From Chloroflexota bacterium (GTDB lineage: Bacteria > Chloroflexota > Dehalococcoidia > JACQGW01), in assembly GCA_016199325.1 (NCBI GenBank), contig JACQGW010000398.1:1-41670 (forward strand): DNA of 41,670 bases. Direction: 5' to 3'. Within the stretch, counting starts at the first letter, position 1. The number at the start of each line of letters is the position of its first letter. Both the position numbers and the translations under genes were made by a program. Below the pieces are notes generated by a model. That model had not been told where the DNA came from and did not search any database. It saw only the letters and a program-made list of their open reading frames with translations. Positions 28,201 through 40,200 of this stretch are shown in pieces.

Positions 28201-31200
28201 GCATCGCTCCGCAGCTCGACGGAGTTCGTCAGGGTTTCGCCGAAGATGGCATCGTCGGCCACTCGGGCGGTGAAGATGATGTAGGAGTAGTGGCCGGCCG
28301 GCAGCGTGCCGAGGTTCCAGGTGATGACCTGACCGCTGCCGACGGCGGTGAACCCGGCCGACGAGCTGGAGGACACGTAGGTCAGGCCGCTGCCAAGCGT
28401 ATCGGTCAGAATGGCGGCCGCCGCCGGGCCGGAGCCGAGGTTGCGGATGGTGATGAGGAACTGAACCTGGCTGCCGGCGGCCCGACTGCCGCTCTGGAAC
28501 GTCTTGGCGACCGAGAGGTCGGCAAAGGGTGTCGCCGACGGCGTCGGCGTGTTCGACGGCGTCGGCGTATTGGTCGGCGTGCCGGTTTCCGTCGGCGTCG
28601 GCGTCACGGTCGGCGTGTCGGTCGGCAGCGGCGTGCTCGTCGGGGTCGGCGTCGGCGCCGCGCCGAATGTGAAAGTGTGCTCTGTCTCAGCGGCGTTGCC
28701 GGCGTAGTCGACGGCCGTGACGAGGACGTGGTAGGTGCCGTCGTCGCCGATGCCGAGCGGCCGGCTGAGCGCGAATTCGATTCTCCCGCTCTGTGCCCGC
28801 TCGCCCTTGTAGGCGTCGATCGCGAAGCCGGTTCCCACGACGCTCCCGTCGGTCGTGAACCGCACTCGAAGGGCATTCGTGGTGAAGCTCGGCGTCCAGA
28901 ACTCACCCCGGTTGCCCGAGTAGCTTGCGAGAAGCGCGCCGGTGTCGGCGTCGTAGATGCGGACGAAATCGCAGCAGCTCTCGGTGCTGAACTGAGTGAA
29001 GTGGAGGCGGCTGATCGTTCTGAGGCCAGGGTCCCGCAGCACCCACTCCACAGTCTCATTGTTGCCGTAGTTCAAGCGGGTGAGTGAATACGGCATCAGG
29101 CTGTCGGGGACGTACTCCTGGAAGCTGCCGATCGTCTGGCGCCCGGCGAGGTAGCGGCCGGTGTAGGAGTCGACGGCGAAGCCGGGCCGGGTGACGCTCT
29201 GATCTGCGGTGAAGCGCAGCTTGAGCGCGTTCGAGTTGAAGTAGCCGGTCGAGAACGAGCCGAGCTGGCCGGAGTACGTCCGGAGCAGCGCGCCGGTGGT
29301 GGCGTCGAAGACCTGGAGCGTGTCGTACCCGGCCTCGGTGTCGAACCGGCTGAAGTGGAGGCTGATCTCCCAGAAGCTCGGGTCCTGGACGACCCACTCG
29401 ACCGTCTGCCGGTCGGGATAGTTCAGGTGGCTGAGTGTGTACGGGACGACCTGCTCGGGGTTGCTCCCCTTGTAGATGCGGACTGTGCTCCGGGATAGGT
29501 CAGGGGTGCTGGCGAAGTCGGTCAGGACGGCAGTTGCCGTGACAAAGGCGCTGACGACGCCGCCGGGCTCGACGGTGGTGGCCGGCGGCGTTGCGTCGAC
29601 GTAGAACGAGACCGTGCGCGTCGGCTCAGCGCGCCCCAACCAGTCGATCGAGTAGTAGTCGAGGATGTGGCGCCCCTCGGCGCTCACGACGATGGGCGCC
29701 GTATAGGTGAGGACGTCTCCGCCGTCCAGTCGGTAGTGGGTTGTGGCGACGCCACCGCCCTGATCGACGGCCGTCAGCGTCACGGGCGTCGACGAGCGAA
29801 TCCAGGTCGTCTGGTCGACCGACGCGGTCGTCTGCGGCACCAACGTATCGACGTCGACCGAGGTGGTCCGGGTCAACTCGCGATTGCCCGCCCGGTCGGT
29901 CGCGTAGAGCTCGACGGTGTGGGCGCCCTCGGCGAGCGCGATGGGCGAGCCGTAGGCGGTCCAGGCGCCGCCGTCGACCCGGTAGGTGATGCCGGTGGCA
30001 CCGGAGCCGCGGGACTGCTCGGCGTAGTTGTCCAGGTAGCCTTCGCTCCGCCAGATGTCGGAGCGGAAACGCCACCGCTTGTAGAGGGGCATCGTCGTCC
30101 GGTAGGTCCCGCGGATGGCCGGATTGTCCTTCTGGTAGACCTCGAGGGTCCAGCCGTCGACGTCGTCGCCGCGGATCGTCAGGTGATACCAGACGCCGGG
30201 GACGAGCGGGTTGATGAGCGTCGCCGGGAGGGACTCGCCGTTGTTGACTATGCGCTGAACGTCAATGATGCCGTCGTACGCTCGCACGCCGATCCGGTTG
30301 TAGCTCCCCGGGCAGCAATCGGCGTCCTCGAAGGAAAGGCGGAGCCGAGCGTTGGCGGCCTCGACGCGGAAGTCGAGATCCATCTGGAGCGCGCTCGCCG
30401 GCAGCCAGCCCTTCCGGGCGAAGCTGCTGTCCCAGGTGTAGCCTGTGCCGGCGGTCCGGAGGACCGTCGAGCCGTCCACTACGTACGGCACGTCCTGGAA
30501 CGCATTGAAAGCCCAGGCCGTGTCGTTCCGGGCGTCGAAGCTGTCGGCGAAGGACCTGCCGGCGGCGGCGAGGGTGTCGTTGGCCACCAGGGTGAGCTGG
30601 ACCGGCTGTGTGTACCAGCCCGTCGGGCCGACGGCGACCGACGGCGTGACGACCGTCTGCGGCGGCGTCGTGTCGTAGAGGAAGGCTGCCACCCTTGGCG
30701 CGCCGACGTTCCCGTTGACGTCCACAGGGACAACCGTCGACGTGTAGACGCCGTCCACCGGCAGCGGCGAGGTCGGCGTCCAGAAGATCGTCCGACCGGC
30801 GTTGGACTGGGCGCCGGCGATGGGGCCGAGCGGCCCGTCGAGCCGAATCGCCGACGAGAAGACGCTCGGGCCGTCGTCGCCGGGGTCGTAGTCCCAGATG
30901 CTGGCGGCGACACTCGGGACGACGTTGACGTCGGCGTTGGCCGCGGGCGAAGTCCAATCGACCGTCGGCGGCACGACGTCGTCGACCCGGTTGAAGACCT
31001 CGATCCGCAGCGAGTACGGCTGGTAGAAGTTGTACGAGCTGCAGTTGCCATAACACGGGTAGGGCGAGTAGTTGTTGAGAACGCCGACGGTGTAGGTGCC
31101 GGCCCCAGAGATGTCGCTGCTGAAGGAGCTGGTCTCGTTCGGCCACCGGTACATCGAGCTGATCTCAGCCCCCGTTGGACCGTAGAGGCGGATGACCCGC

Positions 31201-34200
31201 CCGAGGCCGTTGCTCGTCGAGGACGGCATCGCCAGCGTCACCCGGATGTTCGCCGCCGTGGCCGAGACGGGAACCGCGAAGTAGTCGACGTCCGCCGCGC
31301 TGTGCAGGAACCGGGCGACCGAAACGCCAGGCGTAACGGGCTCGGCCTGGGCGGCGGTGTCGTTGGGCTCGCTCGCATCGAACTGGGCGCTCGTGTAGTC
31401 CACCGTCAGCCGGTACGGCTGGCTGAAGTTGTACGAGTTGCAGTTGCCGTAGCACGGGTAGGAGGAGAGGTTGTTGAGGACGCCGACGGTGTACGTGCCG
31501 GCCGCAAAGATGTCGCTGCCGAAGGAGTTGGTCTCGTTGGGCCACCGGTACATCGAGCCGACCTCGGCCCCTGTCGGACCGTAGAGCCGGATGACGCGCC
31601 CGTTGCCATTGCTCGTCGAGGGTGGCATCGTGACGTCCACGCGGACGTTCGCCGCCGTGACCGGGATGGTGAACGCGAAGTAGTCCACGTCTGCGCCGCT
31701 GTGGAGATACCGCGTGATCGGAACGCCCGCCGTGATCGGCTCCGCTGTCGCCGACGTCTCATTCGGCTCGCTCGCATCGAACTGGGCGCTCGTGATGGTC
31801 ACTCCGAGCTGGTACGGCTGGCTGAAGTTGTACGAGTTGCAGTTGCCGTAGCACGGGTAGGAGGAGAGGTTGTTGAGGACGCCGACGGTGTACGTGCCGG
31901 CCGCAAAGACGTCGTTGCTGAAGCTCCCGCTCTCGTTCGGCCACCGGTACATCGAGTTCTTCTCAACCCCGGTGGGGTCGTAGAGCCGGATGATCCGCCC
32001 GTTGCCGTTGTTCGTGGAGGGCGGCATCGTGAAGTCGACCCGCACGTTGGCCGCTGTAACCGGGATGGTGAACGAGAACCAGTCGACGTCGGTGCCCGCG
32101 TGGAGATAGTGGGTGATCGGGACACCGATGGTGATGGGCTCGGCCGCGCCGATGGTCTCGTTGGGCTCGACCGCGTCGAACTTCGCGCCCGTCCAGGTCA
32201 TCGTTAGCCGGTACGGCTGGGAGTAGTTGTACGACTGGCAGTAGGTGCCGCCGTCGTAATAGCACGGGTATTCGCCGCCGGCGTTGTCGATCTTGAGATA
32301 GTACGTGCCGGTGACGAAGACGTCGTGGCTGAAGGTTGTGCTCTCGCCGGGCCAGAGCATCGCCCAGTTCATCTGCGACGTGCCGTTGGTGCTGAAAAGC
32401 CGGACGATGCGGCTGTGGCCGTTATTGGTCGTCGGCGGCATCGTGAAATCGACCCGCAGGTTCGCCGCCGTCACCGGGATGGTGATGCCATACCAGTCGA
32501 TGTCGCTCGCGACGGAGATGAAGCCGGTGATCGGCACGCCGCTCGTGACCGGGACGGCCTGGGCTATCGTTCCGTCCGGCTCGGTCGGGTCTCCCGGAAC
32601 GTAGGTCGCCGTCAGGACGTACGGGTCGAATATGTTGGTCGTCCCACTCGTCCGGTTCTGGAACGACGGGCAGCACGCGTAGTAGTAGGAGTCGACCTTG
32701 ACGTAGTAGGTACCGGTCAGAACGTTGGCCGAGAAGCTGTTGCTGCCGTTCTCGGCGACGTACAACCGGGTGACGTAGTTCCCATTCCGATCGTAGAGGT
32801 GGGCGGTGTAGCCGAGATCGCCGTAGGATGGGACGTCCGTCGTGTAGTTGGGCACGCGCAGGCTGACGACGATGTTGCCGTGGGCCTGATTCGTCGTCTC
32901 GATGGCGAACCAGTCGATGTCGTCGCTCGTGCTGAGGTAGGCGCTGATCGGCACGCCGGACGAGATCGGGACGGCCTGCGTGATGAGCTCGGCCGGCTCG
33001 AAGGAGTCGGTCTGCTCGGTCCGGATCGCGACGTCGGCCCGATAGGGCAGATACGGCTGGTGGGCGCTGTTCACACCGGCAACCTTCAGGTAGTAGGTGC
33101 CGGTCACCGGTGGGTAGGCGACCACCGGGTAGGGATCAACCGAATAGCGGTTGAAGGAACTGAGCGACGCCTCGCCCGTGTCGTACATCGTCAGCGCCGT
33201 CTGGTCGGGCTTGAGCAACTGGAAGCTGTACGGCTGGCCGTTGTCCGTTGTGCCCGGCCCGAACGTGTTGAGGTCGATCCGGCTCGGCAGGCTCATCACG
33301 TCGAAGGCGTAGTAGTCCACCTCGCCCGGATAGGAGATGAAACCGGAGATCGAGACGGTGGGCGTAATCCGCGTCGCCAGGCCGACGGTGCTGTTCGGCT
33401 CGCCGGGGTCGCCCAGGAAGAACCAGGCCGTCAGCTCGTACTGGCTGAAACGGTTCGCCGCGCCGGAGACGCCGCCGGCGAGCAGATAGTAGATGGCGCC
33501 GCCGGCCAGATCGACGTTCAGGTAGGTCTTCCCGTTCGGGCTGACGTTGGCCGAGCCGAGCGTGTAGTTGCCGTCGTTGCGGACCTGGATGCTGAGTGCG
33601 CCGCCGGTCGTCGTCGTCACCGGCGAGCGGAAGTCGACCTGGAGCGTGCCCCGGCCGCCGAAGCCGGTGAGATCCACGGCGTACCAATCGGAGTCGAGGG
33701 TATCGCTGATCACCGCCCCGATGGGCGAGCCGAGGGTGATGGTGACGGCATCCGTCATCGTGCCGTTGGGCTCGAAGGCGTCGAGCGGCCCCGGCACGAA
33801 GCCCGGCAGCGTCACGGTCGGCGGCAGCGTCGGCGAGAGGACCCCGCCGCTCGCCAGCGTGAACGTGTCCGTGGCAACCGTCGATCGACCGGCAAGATCC
33901 AGCGCCTGGACGAGGACGGTGTAGAGCCCGTCGGCGGTGCCGTCGAGGGCGAGCGGCGGGTCCGGCGTGAAGGCGATGGTCCGGCTGCCCTCGTCGGCCG
34001 TCTGGCGGCCGTTGAGGTAGCGGCCGAGATAGCCGCCGAGGACGAAGCCGGGGTAGGTCACCGAGTTGTCCGACGTGAAATCCAGCCGGACGTGACTCGT
34101 GCCGAGGTAGCCGGTGTCGAAGCTGCCGAGGTCTCCTGAATAGATTCGGAGGAGCAGACCCGTCGGCACGTCGTAGATCTTCAGGAGGTCGTAGCCGGGC

Positions 34201-37200
34201 TCGGTGCTGAACTGGTTGAGGTGGAGGTTCAGCTCGAGGAACCGCGTGTCGCTGATGACCCAGCTCGCCGACTGCCGGTTGGCGTACTCGGTGTGAGTGA
34301 TGGGGTAGCCGACGGGGACCTCCGGCTCGGTCCCGCGGAAGATGCGGATAGTCGAGTCCTGGACGTTGGGACCGCCGGCGCGCTCGGCGTAGTTGTCGAG
34401 GTAGAGATTGTCATAATATGTCCAGGCGTGGAAGCGCCAGGTCTTGCCGGGCGTCAGCGATGCCCGGTACTCGGCGTTGCGGTCGGGCCGGTCGAGCTGG
34501 ACGAGCCGAAGGATGAAGCCCCGCTCGTCGTCTCCGACAACCGGCCAGCGGTCGTCGGCGACGATGGTCAGCCGATACCAGGCGCCGGCGACGGCCGGGC
34601 TCAGGAACGTCGGCCTGGGGTACCACCAACTGTTGCTCGGGTCGGCCACCTGCACGTCGAAAAGGCCGTCGTGGGCGCGGATGCCGAAGCGGTAGTAGCC
34701 GCCGTCGTCGCTCTCGATCGCCAGGTGTGCCCAGGTGTTGGTCGTCCCGAGCCGGAAGTCCGTGCTGAAGAGGACGCCGTTGGCCGGGTGCGTCTGGTTC
34801 CGGTAGAGGTTGGCGTCGTAGTTGCCGTTCGTTCCGACGTTGCGGAGGACGTTCTGGCCGCCCAGGTTGTACGGCACGGTCTGCCGGGTGTTGTAGGTCC
34901 AGGCGGTGCTGTTCTGGACGTCGAAGCCGTCGGCGAAGAGGACGCCATCGGACGAGTCGTCGGCGAGGGTCGCCGTGACAACTGCCAGGCTCGTGACGAC
35001 GCCGGTCGGCGAGATGGCGACGGTCGGCGCCAGGTTGTCGATCTTGAGGTATGCCGTCCGCGTCAACTCAACCGTGCCGAGACCGTCCGTCGAGCGGTAC
35101 TCCAGCGTGTGGACTCCGCTCGCGGCGATGGCAAACGGCGCCGTGTACGTCAGCCAACCGCCCCCGTCGATACGATACTGCGTCTCGACGATGCCGGAGC
35201 CGGCATCCAAAGGCGTCAGCGTGACCGTCACCGGCCCGCGGAACCAGCCGTTCGGGCCGAGGTCACCGTTCACTCCCTGGACGAGCGGGATCAGCGTCCA
35301 GGTGGTCTCGCCCGGCATCGCCCACTCGTAATAGGAATAGCCGTAGCCGGAGGAGTTCACGTACTCCCAGCGGAAGGCGTGGACGCCCTGGCCCAGGGAG
35401 ACGCTGCCGTTGGTCGAGTTGCTGCTCACCTGGGCGCCGTCGACGAGGACGCGGCTGTAGTCGTCGCCGTAGGAGCGGAACTGGTACGTTCCGGTCACCG
35501 GCGCGTAGAAGATGCCCTCCTGGACGATGGTGTACGGCGGCTGGCGCCGGAACGGGTGGATGCCGGAGCCCAGGTAGTCCGACCAGGTCGTATAGTACCG
35601 TCCGTCGTACGGCACCAGGCCGATCCGGTTGGTGTCGGAGATGGTGCTCGGGCTGCTCGTCGCGTAGACGGTCGCGTAGGTCTGGCCGGGCCCGCCGGTG
35701 AGCGGCGGCATCGTATCGATGCGGAACGTCGCCGTGTTCGTGATCTCGCGGTTGCCCGCGCGATCCGTCGCGTAGTACTCGACGGCGTGGGTCCCCTCGG
35801 CGAGGAGGAACTGGCCGGTGAACGTCGTCCAGGCGCCGCCGTCCACCCGGTACGTGATGGCCGCGAGCCCGGCGCCGCTGAGGCTCTCCCGATAGTTGTC
35901 GACGTAGGCGACGTCCCGGTAGATCCAGTGATGGAAGTTCCACCGCTGATAGAGCGGCATCGAGCGGCTGAACTGCCGGCGCACCGCCGGGTTGTCCCGC
36001 TCGGAGACCACGACCGAGAACCCATCCCGATCGTCGGCCCGGATCGTCAGACGGTACCAGACGTTCAGCCGGACCGGGTTGACGAGCTCGGAAGTGCTGT
36101 AGCTGCTGTTGAGGGCGTACTGAGCGTAGATGCGCCCGGCGTCGGCAATGATCCCCCAGCGGTCGTAGCCGCTGTCGTTGCTCTCGATGGAGAAATGGGC
36201 CTGGGTGTCGCTCCCCGTCACCATGAAGTCCAGGTCGACCCGGAAGTCCGAGGCGGGGAAGGACTCGGTGCGATAGTAGTTGGCGTTGTAGTTCTGGTTC
36301 GTGCCGGCGTTGCGCAGGACGTTCTCGCCGTTCAGGTCGAGCGGCACGGTCTGGTAGGCGTTGCCGGCGTAGGCCGCCGCGTTCCAGGCGTCGAAGCGGT
36401 CGGCGAAGCCGCGGACCGGCCCGCCGGCCGCATCGTCGCCGGTCAAGGTGATGTACAGGGCGCCTCCGGTGTACCAGCCGGACGGCCCGACGGCATACGA
36501 AGGCGTCAGGACGGTCGTCGGCGTAATGGGGTCATAGAGGAAGCTGCTCGCCCGGGCCGGACCGACGTTGCCGGCGTTATCCACCGGCACCGCCGTGATG
36601 GTGTACCAGCCGGCCGCCGACGGATCGACGGCGATCGGCGCCGTCGGCGTCAGGATGATGGTGTTTCCCATCGCGCCGACCGTCCCGCTGATCGGCCCGA
36701 GCGGCCCGGCCAGCGCGATGGTCGAGCTGATGGCGCTGACGCCCGACGACGACGTGCCCGGATCGGCCAGCGTCGCCGAGACAGATGGGATCCGATTGAG
36801 GACGGCGCCGTCGGCCGGACTGGTGCTCTGGACGGTCGGCGCGTCGTGGTCGGTGGACTGCTGGAAGAGCAGCGCGGTCAGCACGTACGGCTCCAGGAAG
36901 TTGTACGAGCCGCAGTTGCCGTTGCAGGGCAAGCCTGTGTAGCCGTTGTGGATGCGGACGTAAACGGTGCCGGTCAGGCTCGGCGTGGCTTCGATCGTCG
37001 CCACGCCGCCCGGCGCGACGTACTGGCTGTTGAGAGAGGTCGTGCCGTCCGCGCCGAGGATCTGGACGACGCGCCCGTTGCCGTTACTCGTCGTCGTCGG
37101 CATCTGGAGGCGCACCTGGATGGCATTGGCGATGGACGCCGTCATCGGGATGGCGAACCAGTCGGCGTCGCCGGCCGTGCTCAGGTAGCCGTTCACCGGC

Positions 37201-40200
37201 AGGCCCGAAGTGATCGGCACAGCCTGCGTGTAGACCTCGTTGGGCTCCCAGGGATCGACGCTGCCCTGGGAGACGCCGAGCCGCAGGAAGTACGGCTCGC
37301 TCTCGTTCCAGGCGCCGCGCCGGTCGGCGTCGTTGCCGGCGTAGACGTCGTTCACCCGGACGTAGTAGGTGCCGGCCTCGAAGACGTCGAAGTCGGCGTA
37401 GTTCGTCTGTTTGGTCCAGGCGTAGACGTAGCCCGCGCTTGTCGTGCCGTCGGGCCGGAAGAGCTCGGCCGTGTAGCCGTAGCAGCAGCCCCAGCCGCCG
37501 CCGGCCTTCGTGTTCGGCGCCTCCAGCTCGACCTGGAGCCGGCCGACCGCGGAGGGGAGGGTGACGCTGAACCAGTCGGTGTCGCCGACGACGCTGACGT
37601 AGCCCGGCGTCGGCAGCCAGGGCTGGATCGGCACAGCCTGGCTGTAGACCTCATTCGGCTCGAAGGCGTCGCCCGGTCGGAGGCTGAGCGTGACGGCGTA
37701 GGGCGCGAACAGGTTGTAGGCGCCGTACTGGTTGTTCTCGGAGTTGCTGTAGTCGTTGGAGATGCGCAGGTAGTAGATGCCCTCCCGAACGTTCGTCGTG
37801 AACCCGCCCGAGTTGTTCGGCCACTGGTACGTATAGTCGACGTAGGTCAGCGGCCCGGCCTCGGCGCGATAGAGCCGGGCCTGGTAGCCGTAGCCGTTGC
37901 TCGTCGTCGACGGCACCCGAAGGTTGACGGTCAGGTTGCCGTGCGGCACCGTGATCGGGAAGGTGAACCAGTCGCGCTCCGTCGAGTGGGAGATGTAGCC
38001 GGTGATCGTCCCGGCCGGCTCAATCGGGTAGGGCGACCCCGAGTCCTCGTTGGGCTCCCAGGCGTCGTGGTTGCCGGTGAGCGTCAGCGTGACGGTGTAC
38101 GGCTGGAAGAAGTCGTAGGCGCCGCTGCTGCCGTAGTAGCCGACGGGTCCGGCTCGGACGTAGTAGGTGCCGGGGATCAGCAGGTCGCGGTCGATGGTCG
38201 TGCTGTTGGGGGGGCGGGCGTAGGTATGGTCCAACAGCGACGTGCCGTTCCGGTCCCACAGCTCGAAGCGGTAGTAGGTATCGTTGCCGGCCGTCACGGA
38301 CGGCGGCATCTGGAGCCGGGCGTTCAGGTGGGCGGCCCGGGTGACGACGATGGCGTACCAGTCCTGGTCGGTCGCGTGGCTGGCGAAGGCGCCGACCGGC
38401 ACGCCGGACGTCGTCGTGTAGGCCGACGTGTAGCCGTCGTTCGGCTCCCACGGGTCGGCGATACCGTTCTGGATCGAGAACGTGATGGTGTACGGCGTGA
38501 GGAAGTTGTAGGCGTAGCTGTTGCCATAGTAGCCGATGGGCCCGGCCCGGACGTAGTAGGTGATCGGCGTGAAGACGTCGCGGCTGATCGTCGTGCTGTC
38601 CGGCGGACGGGCGTAGGTGTAGTTGAGCGGCGACGTGGCGGTTCCGTCCCACAGCTCGAAGCGGTAGTAGGTGTCGTTGCCGGACCAGACCGACGCCGGC
38701 ATCTGAAGCGTCAGGTTCAGGCGGGTCGGCGTCCGCGTGATCGGGATGGCGTACCAGTCCTGGTCGTTGCCGTCGGTCGCGTAGGCGGCCAGGACGGTGC
38801 TCTCGGCGACGGTGTACGCCTCCGTCCGGCTCTGGTTCGGCTCCCAGGGATCGTGGACGCCGGGCCGGACGAGCGCGGTCACGAAGTACGGTTGCTGCGG
38901 ATTGTACGAATTGGCGTTGCCGGAGATCCGGACGTAGTAGGTGCCGGTCACGGTGCTGACGTAGGCGACGGCGCCGGAGCTGTTCGGGCCGGCGTCGGTG
39001 TAGGTCAGGCGCGTGCCGGACGCGTTGTCGATCTCGATCCGGAAGGTCGTGCCCGGCGTCGTTCCGCCGGCCGTCATCGATGGCGGCGTCCTGAGCTCCG
39101 CCCAGACGTAGCTCGGGACGCTCGTGACCGTCACGCTGTAGAAGTCGACGTCGCCCGGGAGGGCCAGGAGCGCGGTCACCGGGTCGGTGGTCGTGACGGC
39201 GACCGCCGTCGCCAGGGTCCCGTTGGGCTCGGTCGACTCCAGCGGATGGAAGAACGCGGTGAGGCCGTACGGCGCGATCGCGTTGTAGGCGCCCGTGCCG
39301 CCCGAGACCTTGAGGTAGTAGACGCCGGGCGTGGCGGTGGACGTGTTCAGGTAGTTCCGCCCGGCCGGGTTGACCTGGAGGCTGGCCACGCTACTGGTGA
39401 TCGTCTCCGTGTAGACGTCGACCCGATAGAAGCTCGCGTTCGTCGTCGTCGGGGGCACGGCGAAGTCGATCTGGAGGGTGCCGGGCCCGCCAATGCCGGA
39501 GAGGTCGAGCGCGTACCAGTCGGCGTCCTCGGCCGCTTCCAGGTAGGCGTCGACGGGCACGCCGAGCGAGAGCGTCACGGCCGTCGAGACGACGTCGCCG
39601 GTCTCGTAGGCGTCGGGGCGCGCCAGCGAGGGCAGGATCAGCGTCGCCGAGTTGTTCGCGTAGGTCACCTCCGGGCCGTCGCCGCCGACCTGGACGGCGT
39701 TGGTGAGCAGCGTTCCCGCCGGAATGGCGGTGTCGAGTCGGACGGTCAGATCGAGCTCCTTCGTCTGGCCGCCATTCAGGTCGCCCAGCGCCCAGGCCAG
39801 GCTGCCATCGGGCTGGACCGGGTAGCCGTAGACCTCCAGCTCGCCGGCTTCGAGGTAGGGACCACCACCGCCCCAGTTGTTGATCATGAAGAGCTGGACG
39901 TACCGCGCCTCGACGGGGGCGAAGCTGAAGCCCTGCAGCCCGCGCTGCTGCGCAGCCGTCGCCGTCAGCACGCTCGTGTAGGTGACGCCGTCGGTCGAGG
40001 CCCGGATGGCGAAGCCCTTCACCCAGTAGCTCGACGACTCCGTTGAGCTCGCGTCGAGCCGGATGCGATCGATGGTGGCGGTGACAGGCAGTCGGACGGT
40101 GATGTACTGGTTCGTGACGGAACCGTTCGTCGACGCCCACTGGCCGCTGGATACGTCGCCCATCACGCCGTCGATGAGCCGGGCAGCGGCCCAGCTCGTC

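Noticed and set aside
34221..40046. Very long plus-strand open frame (1941 codons) opposite the giant gene
   Set aside because: It runs antisense to clear PPC, CUB, PA14 and LamG-like coding and gives an Arg/Gly/Asp/Val-rich chain with no domain. Long antisense frames are expected where GC-rich repeat coding has few stops.
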